Source: Chromera velia (lineage: Eukaryota; Sar; Chromeraceae). Taken from it: a stretch of 21,971 nt of DNA. Made by a program: the position numbers and the translations under genes. The DNA lies in assembly GCA_018398765.1 (NCBI GenBank), contig JAHBMJ010001500.1, forward strand, positions 8,359-30,329. The letters are read 5' to 3'. The notes under the pieces are model-generated. The model saw nothing but the letters and a program-made list of their open reading frames with translations. It did not search any database and was not told the DNA's origin. Positions 1 to 8,434 of the stretch are shown here, piece by piece. Numbering within the stretch: the stretch's first letter is position 1; the number at the start of each line of letters is the position of its first letter.

Positions 1-84
1 GTGTCTTTTTGCGGACTCTCCTTACTTGAATGCATTCGTTGGAGACGGGTCGGCGCCCGGAGATGTCATTGCGCGTATGCATCA

Positions 85-124
85 ATGGATGTATGTATGT
101 ATGTATGGATGGATGGATGGATGG
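85..124. repeat. ATGT/ATGG tetranucleotide microsatellite
   Basis: A run of ATGT units passes directly into ATGG units. It is a simple-sequence tract, and the reading frames across it are by-products of the repeat. Confidence 0.9.
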
Positions 125-243
125 AAGGATAGGTCTTTTCACCATACAGCGGATCTCTCCCCGTCAGTGTGTGTTCCTCGTCTGTTTTCCTCCCGTGATT
201 CCATGAGTGAATCAACGAATGTAGAAGTACTGGACGGACGCAA

Positions 244-348
244 AGAAGGAAGGAAGGAACGAAGGAGGGAAGGGAGGAAGGAAGGAAGGAAGGAAGGAAG
301 GAGGGAAGGAAGGAAGGAAGGAAGGAAGGAAGAAAGGAAGGGAGGAAT
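244..348. repeat. GGAA-type polypurine microsatellite
   Basis: About 100 bp of imperfect GGAA/GGGA units, purine-only on the plus strand apart from one C near 260. The minus strand therefore gives an artefactual Phe-Leu-Pro-Ser repeat in translation. No gene is proposed. Confidence 0.9.
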
Positions 349-464
349 GGAAGCATTGAACAAATGATGAATGAACGCAGGGGGCATTGCGGACAGACCA
401 GAGGATCTTCCGGGTTGGTTCGTTTTTCTTGTTCTGTTTTTCTGCTGTGACTTGCTTGCATGCA

Positions 465-467
<3 letters not shown>

Positions 468-503
<36 letters not shown>
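468..503. repeat. GT dinucleotide microsatellite
   Basis: A nearly pure run of about 18 GT/TG units. Confidence 0.9.
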
Positions 504-505
<2 letters not shown>

Positions 506-673
506 TCGTCTCCAATCGCTCTAGTTCTCCGAGTCTTCGAGTCAGACTCCTTTTTACCTGTCCTCTTGGGGTCTGAAGTCCCTCGTGCATTGCCCCCATG
601 CACGTTTTTGTGTGTGTTCTCGCAGGTCCGATGCACTCATTTTTTGTTTTTTTCCTTTCTTCATGCCCCTTCG

Positions 674-674
<1 letters not shown>

Positions 675-716
<42 letters not shown>
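675..716. repeat. Compound (CT)n(CA)n microsatellite
   Basis: A CT run switches directly to a CA run, and degenerate CA/GA-rich sequence continues to about 780. Open frames here are repeat artefacts. Confidence 0.9.
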
Positions 717-779
717 TCCCTCACACACGCACACAGACACAAACACGGAGACAGAGACACGCACAGACACGCGCAGGGA

Positions 780-2100
780 CAGAGAGACCGAGTGGATCGT
801 TGTGTTTGCAGACGTTTTTCACACTTTTTTCGGTATTGCTGCTCTCTCTTTGATGGGAACCGTGGACGGTCAGTCGCTGAGAAATTAAGAATTGCTGCAG
901 CGCTTCAGAATTTGTCGGCAGTAAGCAGCTGAAAGAAACAAGCGATGGCTACTCTCAGTCTGCCGGAGCACGTCCTGTACTTCGTTTGTTCGCTTCGCAC
1001 CTAGAACGGCAGTGAAGAGAACCTGCTGCCTTTCCGTCCATCTATTCTCGTCATGGGAGGGGTCCTTGAAGCAGCTTCGTTCCTTCTCCCATTTCCACCA
1101 AGTGACAGTCAGTGCGAGTTCTCATCTTCGTTTCTTGTGCGGGAGATTTCAACCGGTTGCGCTCCCTTATCAGGTCTTTCTCTTTGAAACTCTCGAAAAT
1201 AGATGAGCAGTACTTGATTGTTTGCATCCTCGTTTCGGTCACGACGGTTCCACAAAAGACGAAGCAGCTCTCCTTTCTGAGTGGAAGTGATTGCAGGGCT
1301 GAAAAGCATCCACCCAGCCTACGCTGTTCCTCATGAATCGGTGAGTCCCCCTCGGCTCCCCTGCCTGTGGACCACTTTCGACCCACATCTTCTTCCTTTG
1401 AAAGACGCAGATTGAATTGGCAGTTCTTCTCTTGTGTCTCGCTGTCTCCCGATCCCTTCAATCGCCTCCTCTACAGACAGACCTGATGAGGCAGGCTCAT
1501 TGAGGAAGAACAGCAACGAATTGCAGGCGTCATTCGAATTTAGAAACGGACAGGCGTCGGTGTATGCAGGCAGAAGGCTGTCCTCCAGGAGTAGAAGGGA
1601 AGGAAGGTCGCATGAATAAGGCGCGTAGGTGGAGAACAACACGAACATATAGCTGGCCTGAAAATGAATCCATCCAACACACCCGGGAACTCCTTCACTG
1701 CATCCATCGGTCCATCTGTTCACTTTTTCCGTTCTGCTGTCGCGCATTGGTCCTCATCAGCTCCGCTAGTTTAAGGGCGCGTGATGTTGTGAATCCTTCA
1801 TCTGTTGTCAATCTTGCAGCTTGAACAAGTGGGTATTTCGGCCGTTCTGGGAACCGAAGACTTGCGTTAGCGACTGTGCGGGTATAGGGTAAGCCAGCAA
1901 AGGAAAAACAAACTCAGGAATTTAGAAAAACTGCATGACTGGAACTAGCTTTGATCAGCCGTTAATCATTACATAGTTATACAGTACTGTATATATCTGT
2001 CTGGACTTACATTTTTTCTATTAGTTAAACGTGCGTGTGTACACAGACAAAAGTGAGGCCGATGTGCTAGCAACGGTTCTCAAATGCATCCTGTGCTAGG
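780..2100. other. Non-coding region with scattered splice-like signals
   Basis: No frame here has recognisable protein content. Splice-like plus-strand sites occur: a GTGAGT donor near 1340, and pyrimidine-rich acceptors ending in CAG near 1479 and 1820. Joining the first pair after the ATG at 1333 gives only a few codons before a TGA. This could be untranslated exons of a plus-strand transcript, but that is not supported further. No RNA gene was recognised. Confidence 0.3.
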
Positions 2101-2109
2101 CTTCCCATA

Positions 2110-2400
2110 TATAAAAAAATAAAAGAGTTCATTGCCAAAAATAACTTTTACTCTAGCTTTTACTTAACCTTTAAATTTAAATAGTAAGAAATATGTAAGA
2201 AATATTGTAGATTTTTTTTTTCTAAAAAAACTGTAATTTTAAAAAAATATTATAAAAATGTTAAGAAATCATAGTGGATTTCTAAAAAAGTTAGAAATGT
2301 GGTCCAGATTTCTTAGATGAGATTTCTATAATATTTTTATAGAATTTTTATAATATTTTTGACATATTTCTAAGATATTTCTTAACTTTTTTGTAGGGAT
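2110..2400. repeat. AT-rich island with short inverted repeats
   Basis: Base composition drops sharply to A/T compared with both flanks. A perfect 17-bp inverted repeat occurs at 2243-2259 and 2344-2360, and a 10-bp one at 2260-2269 and 2377-2386. The motif AAGAAAT or its complement recurs many times in both orientations. The pairs are not arranged as one nested hairpin, so this is not a clean foldback element. A degenerate MITE or a matrix-attachment-like AT tract are possible readings. Confidence 0.5.
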
Positions 2401-2727
2401 ATGAGGGGCGGATCTAGCCTAGTTTGTTAGAAGGTTCCGCTTTTTCCTGTTAGTCTCGATTCTAGGAGCAAGTTTATTGATCACTTTCAATGCGCAGCTT
2501 ATCACTTGTGGCTTCAACGGCAAGGTAGAAAAATAAAAGACGGAGATCAGAGGTGGCACAAAACCTTCAGAACATCTTCTTCTCTTGGCAAAGGCTATAG
2601 CTGTTCACGTACCGACCCCCAGGCCTCCCCCCCCATCCAGCCGGACCTTCAAAATCTCCTCCCCAACCACGAACGAGCCCGCACTCTCGGAGGGGAGGGG
2701 AGGGGAGGGGGGAGCGCTCATCTTCTC

Positions 2728-4905
2728 TCACATAATCACGCATTTGCAACAATGGGCCTTCCCACCGCCCCCCTCGGACCCCTCCCCATCCTCACCCAGC
2801 TGGACTTGAAGAACTTCCAATTTGTGTTGGAAGAATCTTCGCCCGGCGATGAACATCAGCTGACAACCAGGCAGGGCTCTCTGGAGGTCCTTCAGCTCAT
2901 CGCTTCCCTTGAGGGTAGCACCAATGGGGTCGTCGTCATATGCGAGGTACAATGTCTGCATACAGGAGGGGGACTTGTTGTCATTTTTTCGACAATGTCA
3001 TGCGTGAACTGATTGGGACCCGATTTGAACTTTTGATCAATGCATGTCGTACGCAAGAGTACGCATTTCAACAACCTGTCTGTCTGATCTGCTGGCACGT
3101 ATCCTCCCTCTCTCCCCTCCTTTCAAAAAACAAATTCCTCCCTCTCCCCCCCTCCTTTCAAAAAACAAATGTCTCCCTCTCCCGCCTCCTTTCAAAAAAC
3201 AAATTCCTCCCTCTCCCCCCCCTTTCAAAAAACGAATTCCTCCCTCTCCCCCCCCTTTCAAAAAACGAATTCCTCCCTCTCCCGCCTCCTTTCAAAAAAC
3301 AGATTCCTCCCTCTCCCCCCCCCTTTCAAAAAACAAATTCCTCCCTTTCTGCTCACTCACCTCCAGTTGGCGCAGGCACTTCAGCGCAGACAGGGAGGAG
3401 AGCCCAAATTTGTTGGTTGTCAAGTTCAACTCCCGCAGCGAAGAGAGGGCGCGAAGACCGGCAGCGACAGGGGGAAGAGAGTCGTTGTTCAAATGACAGA
3501 CACTCAGATCCACCGCCTCAACCTGACACTCAGGCTGCTCCCCCATCCACGCGAAGTACTCCCCCAGCATCCCCCCCTTCTCCTTCGTATCAATTTTGTA
3601 GTTCCCGTTCATCTTGATTTCCTTCTGTCCCCTCACTTGCGTGTCGAGCACGAAAGCTCTGTAGAGATTCGCGACCAACGGACGGTCCTCCTTCCCGTTG
3701 GTGAACCTGACCACGAACCCCTCTCTGTTGTCGTCTGTTCTCTCTTCCGGCCTCTTCTCCTCCAGCAGCCGCTCTAACGCGGGAGGGGAGAGGGGGATCA
3801 ACTCGAGAGCCCCTGTCAAGGGGCCCAGATGGATTGTGGCGAGTTCGTTGTCTTTCACTGCGGCGACTCGGGACTCGAAGTTCGTCCAGCCGCGCTTGTG
3901 GTAGGGGGTCTTGTTTGTCACCCCCTCCAGCTCCGCCGGCACATCCGTGCACCGGAGAAAATAGACGTATTCCGACGTGTTTCCGTAATTGCAGGACAGC
4001 AGTCCCAGTCCCTGCTTGAAGAGGGCGTCCTCTTCCGGTGTTCTGCCTTTGACGGGCAGCCACTGGTGGAGACTGGTGAAGTCTTGGAAGTAGACGGGAA
4101 AGTCTCTTGTGTCTTCAGGAAGGGTGTTGTTGCTTGTTGTTTGGAAGTCCTTCTCCATCCAGGACTCCTCGTCCTCCTCTCCCTCTCTCTTCTCCCACTT
4201 GCCCCCTCGTTCATTCGAGAACAAACTCTCACCCTCCTCCCTTCCCGCACGAACGAACGCTTGGGATAACCCTTCTTTCTCCAACCCCTCCATGACGGTT
4301 TTGGCAGTGCTGCCTGTGGGGTCTGGGTGCTCTGCGGAGTGCCAAGAGTACGACAGAGCGTAGATACGGGCCCTCCCCCGACCCCCTTGCCGGCCTCCCG
4401 GCAGTTGTTCTTTCTCTACCATGAGTTGGATGACCTCCTCGACGGAGAAGTAAACGCTGGAAAAGCGTTTCTCCATCTCCTGTCGAGGCTTCAGCTTCCC
4501 TTACATCGCCACATACTTGGCAACCTCAGACCCCTTCATGAGGGCGAAAATGTTGACAACGTGAGCCCAGTAGAGGGTCAACTCTGTGTGATGCTTTGCA
4601 AATGAGGTCTCCAGCAAAACGTCCATCGCACATCCAAACCCCACCACCTCTCGCTCTCCAAATTCATAATAATGTTTGATGGCGTCAGTGTTTATCTTCA
4701 GCACCCCCTCCCATCTGCGATTGCAGGCCCGTACCGACTGACCGCAACAGGGGCAGTCTGGGCACGCCTTTCCTTCTCCTGGAAGCTCGCGGAACCTTCT
4801 GTATGCGTCGTGCAAAGGGACTACATCCATGTTTTCCCAGTGCTGGCGTACTCGGGCACGCCCCCCAGCATGTGCTTGCCTCTCTTTCTCCAGATTACTG
4901 AGCAT
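2728..4905 (-). CDS. TIR/HET-like and leucine-rich-repeat protein with C-terminal CaaX box (two exons)
   Basis: The first exon runs 4905-3361 and the second 2955-2728, joined in phase 0 across the intron at 3360-2956. The N-terminus has a Cys cluster (CPDCPCCG, about residue 50). Near residue 175 is LSYSWHSAEHPDPTGS, followed by FQDFTSLHQ, RTPEEDALFKQ and KRGWTNFES. This order resembles the algal and protist family with S-x-W, HPDP, W-D-x-S/C-L-x-Q and RT-x-x-E blocks, which looks TIR/HET-like; that assignment is from memory. Leucine-rich repeats follow (VDLSVCHLNNDSLP, LRELNLTTNKFG) and continue across the splice. The protein ends in HCCKCVIM before a TGA. CVIM is a canonical CaaX prenylation box and the nearby Cys residues could be acylated, so a membrane-attached receptor-like or innate-sensing role is inferred. 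One in-frame TAA lies at 4501-4503; the frame is otherwise open. The start is taken at the first ATG after an in-frame TGA at 4957-4959, but an upstream exon is possible because an acceptor-like ...CCCTGCAG ends near 4935. Confidence 0.65.
2956..3360 (-). other. Spliceosomal intron of the LRR gene
   Basis: The donor is GAG|GTGAGT, with the intron's first base at 3360. The acceptor is CCTGTATGCAG|ACA, with its last base at 2956. The length is 405 nt and the phase is 0. Joining the exons continues the LRR pattern (LRQLE followed by TLYLAY) in an open frame to the CVIM end. Unspliced, the frame runs into purine-rich minisatellite sequence and stops. Confidence 0.75.
3103..3348. repeat. 34-bp minisatellite, about 7 copies, inside the LRR-gene intron
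   Basis: Seven near-identical units of about 32-35 bp. Each has a CCTCCCTCTCCC-type pyrimidine block, then TTTCAAAAAAC and AAATTC. Units differ mainly in the length of the C run and at one or two positions (for example AAATT, GAATT and AGATT variants). There are no unique spacers, so it is not a CRISPR array. Confidence 0.9.
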
Positions 4906-4957
4906 CCTACTTTGCACAAAGCAGAGTCTGCTGCAGGGGTACAGAGCTAGAGCATGT

Positions 4958-5478
4958 CAGCTAGAAAGTTCAAGGTCGAAAAATGGATCTGAGAAGAGTG
5001 TGTCAGAGAGCTTGTAGACCTTTCACTTGCTCCCACGCGGCTTCCTCTTGTTGGGCCGTTCACCGAGGACCCTTCTGGCTTTTGTTTCCGACTTCTACCT
5101 TGTCCAAACGCACGTCTCTTTTGAAACGGCTCGCTTTTGAAACGGTTCTTCGATCGTCGATTCCTGTATAATGACTGACCTTAATTTTTTTTTTTAATTG
5201 TGACCCGTCGAACCTTGCCGCGGCCGGGGCTCACTAGGGTCGGACCCGCGGTATCTGCATGCCGGGGCCCTGGGCCTCGGTTTTTTTGTTCTATATTGGG
5301 AGATGGGAAAAAATGCATGGCGCAATAAAATTCAGCCATTATGAAGTTCCGCGTCACTATACTAGGGTAGGGGACCGTAACTTCGTAGATTTGATCAAGT
5401 CCAGACTTCTTCTAGGCGCTGCATGTCCTTTTCATACCTTTTCGTGATTGTGCGCATTTTCCCATTCAAAAACTAAAA
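4958..5478. other. Unassigned sequence between the LRR gene and the transposon nest
   Basis: It includes a T-rich tract near 5183-5200 and a GC-rich stretch at about 5212-5280. It probably holds the promoter or 5' exon of the minus-strand LRR gene. The last roughly 50 bases abut the outer LTR element and might be the 5' remainder of LINE 2, but I could not recognise reverse transcriptase in them. Confidence 0.3.
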
Positions 5479-5483
5479 AAGAC
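5479..5483. repeat. Target-site duplication AAGAC (left copy)
   Basis: AAGAC directly precedes the TGTG start of the outer 5' LTR and recurs at 19305-19309 directly after the CTACA end of the split 3' LTR. Five bases is the usual LTR-retrotransposon duplication length. Confidence 0.85.
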
Positions 5484-5792
5484 TGTGATGTGTATGCCCG
5501 TCATGCTGCGAGCGTTAGCGAGCGCCCCGCCTTTGCGTGTCGATTGTGATGGAACCGGCCCGTGTATGTGTCATTCCGGGGCTGCGATTGAAGTAAGCGC
5601 GCACGCCATTGCATGTGATTTAGCCATATGAATCAACAGTCATGTTTCTGTCGCATGAGAGTCAGACTGACAGAAACAGAATGAACGAGGGAATAACAAT
5701 AAACGCCTAGCATCATAGACCTTCCATCTGACTAACTGTCTCTGTCTCGATGAGCCCTCAATTACTAATGTATAGCTAGCCACTATGCTACA
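5484..5792 (+). repeat. 5' LTR of the outer gag-only element
   Basis: It starts TGTGATGTG and ends GCTACA, with terminal TGT/ACA. It matches 16188-16334 (first 147 bp) joined to 19143-19304 (last 162 bp) with no net length change. It contains a 10-bp hairpin at 5643-5678 and an AATAAA polyadenylation signal at 5698-5703, kept as AATAAA at 19210-19215 in the other copy. Confidence 0.9.
5643..5678 (+). promoter_or_regulatory. Conserved LTR stem-loop upstream of AATAAA
   Basis: Arms TGTTTCTGTC (5643-5652) and GACAGAAACA (5669-5678) are perfectly complementary, with a 16-nt loop. In the second LTR the arms at 19155-19164 and 19181-19190 changed together: a C-G pair became T-A, and a G-C pair became a G-T wobble. 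The RNA stem is therefore preserved. Its place just upstream of the poly(A) signal suggests a role in transcript ends or packaging; that role is inference. Confidence 0.6.
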
Positions 5793-5794
5793 CG

Positions 5795-5808
5795 TGATAG
5801 CAGGAGCC
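5795..5808 (+). promoter_or_regulatory. Possible primer-binding site of the outer element
   Basis: Two bases after the 5' LTR comes TGATAGCAGGAGCC. It resembles the initiator-Met tRNA type of primer site (TGGTATCAGAGC in plants) with a few differences and one extra base. Its position is right, but the match is weak. Confidence 0.35.
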
Positions 5809-5839
5809 TCGTTGCGACCAAATTTGCTCTGTCACGATC

Positions 5840-7255
5840 ATGGAAGGTTTCACCAGAGAATTTGAAGAGTTAAAAGCCTTATACCAAGCTCATGCTGCAC
5901 AGATTCCTGAGCTGAGAGCGATGCTCGGCTACTTGCATTCCACTTCTTCCAGTACTTTTGTGAAGGTGATCAAACCAATCTACGATTATGTTGGAATAGT
6001 TGAGGAATTCGAAGATTGGGTCCGGGTGTGCGAGAAGTACCGTGACTTCCATGGTATGTCATTGACCGATGCGCAGCTGCTCAGTGCAGCCGACAGCCAC
6101 CTCAAAGGCGATGTGGTCAAGGCTGTGAAGCTCGCAAAAAAGAATGGGCACATGCTTGTGATGTGGTTAGAGCTCCAAACTGTCTTGCTGATATATTTTT
6201 AGGACAGACGGACTCATGATGATTACCAAGATGAATTGGACAGGATGAAGTGTGCGGGAGTGTCGGACACAGATCTCAAGACGTACACGAGCAACTTCAT
6301 CTCCAAGATGCTCTTCATTCCTGATATGAGCATAAGCGATAAAGTATATCAGTATGAGAAGGGTCTTCCCGAAGACGTCCAGAAGGAGGTGAAGAGAAAA
6401 AAATCCGCAAACCTCGGGGCAGCAGTAGGAGCAGTATTCGAAGCACTCTCGATCGTTCCCCACCTATCTGTTTCGTTTACTGCAGCAGCAACCCACCCTA
6501 GAACACTTTCTTCAACAGAAGCACCCCCTATGACCGTTGGTGAAGGTCATATATCACATGATCCCATTGGTTCAGCACCCATAGACATCAGTGCACTGAG
6601 GCAGACGAACAGAAGCAGAGAGCACAACATCCGAAAGCTGCCACCCCTGACTGACAAAGAGAAAGAGATCCTTAGGGAGTTCCATGGGTGTTTCCTCTGC
6701 AGGACATTGCACACAGGTCATGGTGTAAGAGACTGTCCTGACCGCAACATTATCATCATTCAGAAGCCGAGAGAGGGGGCAAATGGCAGAGGGCCAAAAC
6801 ACCTGTCGTTTGGTTATAACTCCGATGAGACCAGTGACATCTGGGGGCCAGAGGGGCAGCCGAAGATGGTCCGTGCCACACTGTCAGAAGAGAGGTCTGA
6901 TGATGAGTGGGTACACCGCCCCTCAGGCATGTATCACATCGAAGGGTGTGAATGCAGTGAGGGACGGGACGGAGACGGTGAAGAAGAAGATGAGTTCGCC
7001 AATTCCCCTAACCGCCATTAAACAGAAAGACCAATCCAGACAGGAGTCAAAAGTCGCATGCCAGGCCCTAGAAAAGTGGAGAGGGAGGAGGAATTGACAG
7101 AGCAGCAGATCGCAGAAATTGAAAGCGCATTCACTGCCAGACAGGCAGAGAAGGAGGAGGAGACGGAGAGTAAGAAAGAGGAGACAGAGGAAACAACCTG
7201 TAGTGCCCTCCTGCATAAGTTGTGGAAAGTGGAGGCAGACCCCACCCTAGGTTGA
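5840..7255 (+). CDS. Gag-like protein of the outer element (two in-frame UAR codons)
   Basis: This is a 471-codon frame starting 47 bp after the 5' LTR and ending in TGA at 7253-7255. The central part has a retrotransposon Gag capsid pattern: DDYQDELDRMKC, then YTSNFISKMLFIPDMS and KVYQYEKGLPEDVQKEV. A zinc-knuckle-like motif follows at about codons 284-299 (CFLCRTLHTGHGVRDC, spacing C-x2-C-x6-H-x4-C, longer than the usual C-x2-C-x4-H-x4-C). The C-terminus is an acidic, Glu-rich, probably coiled stretch. The frame is broken by TAG at codon 121 and TAA at codon 394 and is otherwise intact. Under the standard code it is a pseudogene; under UAR=Gln it is a complete gag. No pol domain follows before the inner insertion. 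Confidence 0.7.
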
Positions 7256-7867
7256 TCTCGTTAGAGTTTATGCACTGAGTGAAACAAAGGGAAGGGAAGG
7301 AAGCAAGAGTATGTCAGATTGCGTCTGACAGAAGAAAGGAGAAGGCTGACAATTCTTCTGACCAGCAGCTATGAAGAAACGCAGAAAGATCAGCTTGCAG
7401 TGCTTTTATGCAGCAGTACTCGAAGTGTGAATGATTGGTTGTACAGCACCAGTCGTTCATATTAAAAGTATGACGAGCGTGCACAGATGCATTGCTACCA
7501 GGTAAAGGAGAAGAGGGAGGCTACAGGGTTGGCAAGTTTAACCCTACAGAGACTGGCATGGTTGCCACCAGAAGTCATACGCGCATGTTCAAAACGAGTA
7601 AGTTTATGCAGGTCCAATTGTGACCACAGCTTTCATGTCCTGTGTTCATGAACCAGACGATCGATCAAAGCGTGTGTGTAGATGTGAAATGAAATTTTTT
7701 ATCCTCATACAGATGCAATTGATTTCTTGATTCCGCGATATCAGTCTTACGAGGATTGATGTGCATCCGTTCGCTTCTCGATCATTTTATTGTATGAGTT
7801 CATTCAAGTATAGGCAGGAATGAACAAAGCATGATCGAGGATGAACGATGCTTGCATGAAAGAAAGG
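7256..7867 (+). other. Non-coding internal region of the outer element
   Basis: Between the gag stop and the inner insertion there is no recognisable protein frame. The element's 3' internal end resumes at 16157 and reaches the 3' LTR only 31 bases later, so this is its 3' untranslated region. Confidence 0.5.
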
Positions 7868-7872
7868 AAATG
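7868..7872. repeat. Target-site duplication AAATG (left copy)
   Basis: AAATG lies directly before the inner LTR at 7873 and again at 16152-16156 directly after its other LTR. Confidence 0.9.
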
Positions 7873-8364
7873 TGATGAATCTCTAGCTCATCTAAGCTCA
7901 GAGATCCACGCTTGTACATATACTCGTAAGTCTGGTCTTCTGGGAAAGGTCTCGAGTTCACAGATCTCTCTTGTCCAGACCTCGATACACACTCTCTATC
8001 TGTATTTCTAATTCTCGGTTGATCGGTCGATCGATCGCTCACATGCACGTCTGCTCTGTCTGTATCTGTCGTATTTTATGTAATACATTTGTCTGTATGT
8101 CCCGTACATGACATGCTCTTTGCTTTTCTGTCTACTCGCATTCAGTCTCTTTCAGTTCTGCATTCTCTGTATGCATGTTCATATGTATATTGCAATTTCC
8201 CGCATGCAACGCTTCATGCATGTATTGCTGACATGTACAATTCGCTCGACGGCGCTCGACAGCGTGCGCGAATCGATTTAGACTGGTATAATGCTGCGCG
8301 TGCCGCGACTGGTATGATGCTACGCGCGCCGCGCTTCTTCTCTCTGACCCTTGATACTTCATCA
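7873..8364 (-). repeat. 3' LTR of the inner element
   Basis: A 492-bp direct repeat of 15660-16151 with about 95% identity and no length difference. It includes a 26-bp tandem duplication at 8281-8332 and a palindromic CGATCGATCG cluster near 8021-8037. Confidence 0.95.
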
Positions 8365-8370
8365 ATCGCA

Positions 8371-8386
8371 TCCTTTTTCTTTTTTC
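8371..8386 (-). promoter_or_regulatory. Polypurine tract of the inner element
   Basis: Read on the minus strand, GAAAAAAGAAAAAGGA lies 6 bases before the 3' LTR. This is the expected position and composition for the plus-strand primer of reverse transcription. Confidence 0.7.
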
Positions 8387-8434
8387 GCGGAGCGAACCCA
8401 ATTTTACATATTCATTCATCATTCCCATTCACGA

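Noticed and set aside
66-770. Long minus-strand open frame with Pro-Ser-Phe-Leu and Thr-His runs
   Set aside because: It is entirely generated by the GGAA, GT and CT/CA microsatellites and has no domain content.
3103-3348. Regularly spaced repeat as a CRISPR array
   Set aside because: Units are contiguous with no unique spacers, and the context is eukaryotic.
3037-3777. Overlapping open frames with Ser-Pro-Leu-Lys-Lys repeats across the minisatellite
   Set aside because: The repeat unit is open in several frames. The minus-strand splice signals place it in an intron.
4479-4503. A 25-nt GTAAGG...ACAG mini-intron that would remove the TAA in the LRR gene
   Set aside because: The length is not a multiple of three, so removal breaks the frame that is clearly coding on both sides.
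5259-5483. Missing reverse transcriptase half of LINE 2 to the left of the outer element
   Set aside because: No RT motif is recognisable in any plus frame. Only a weak KKT-like join at the insertion point was seen.
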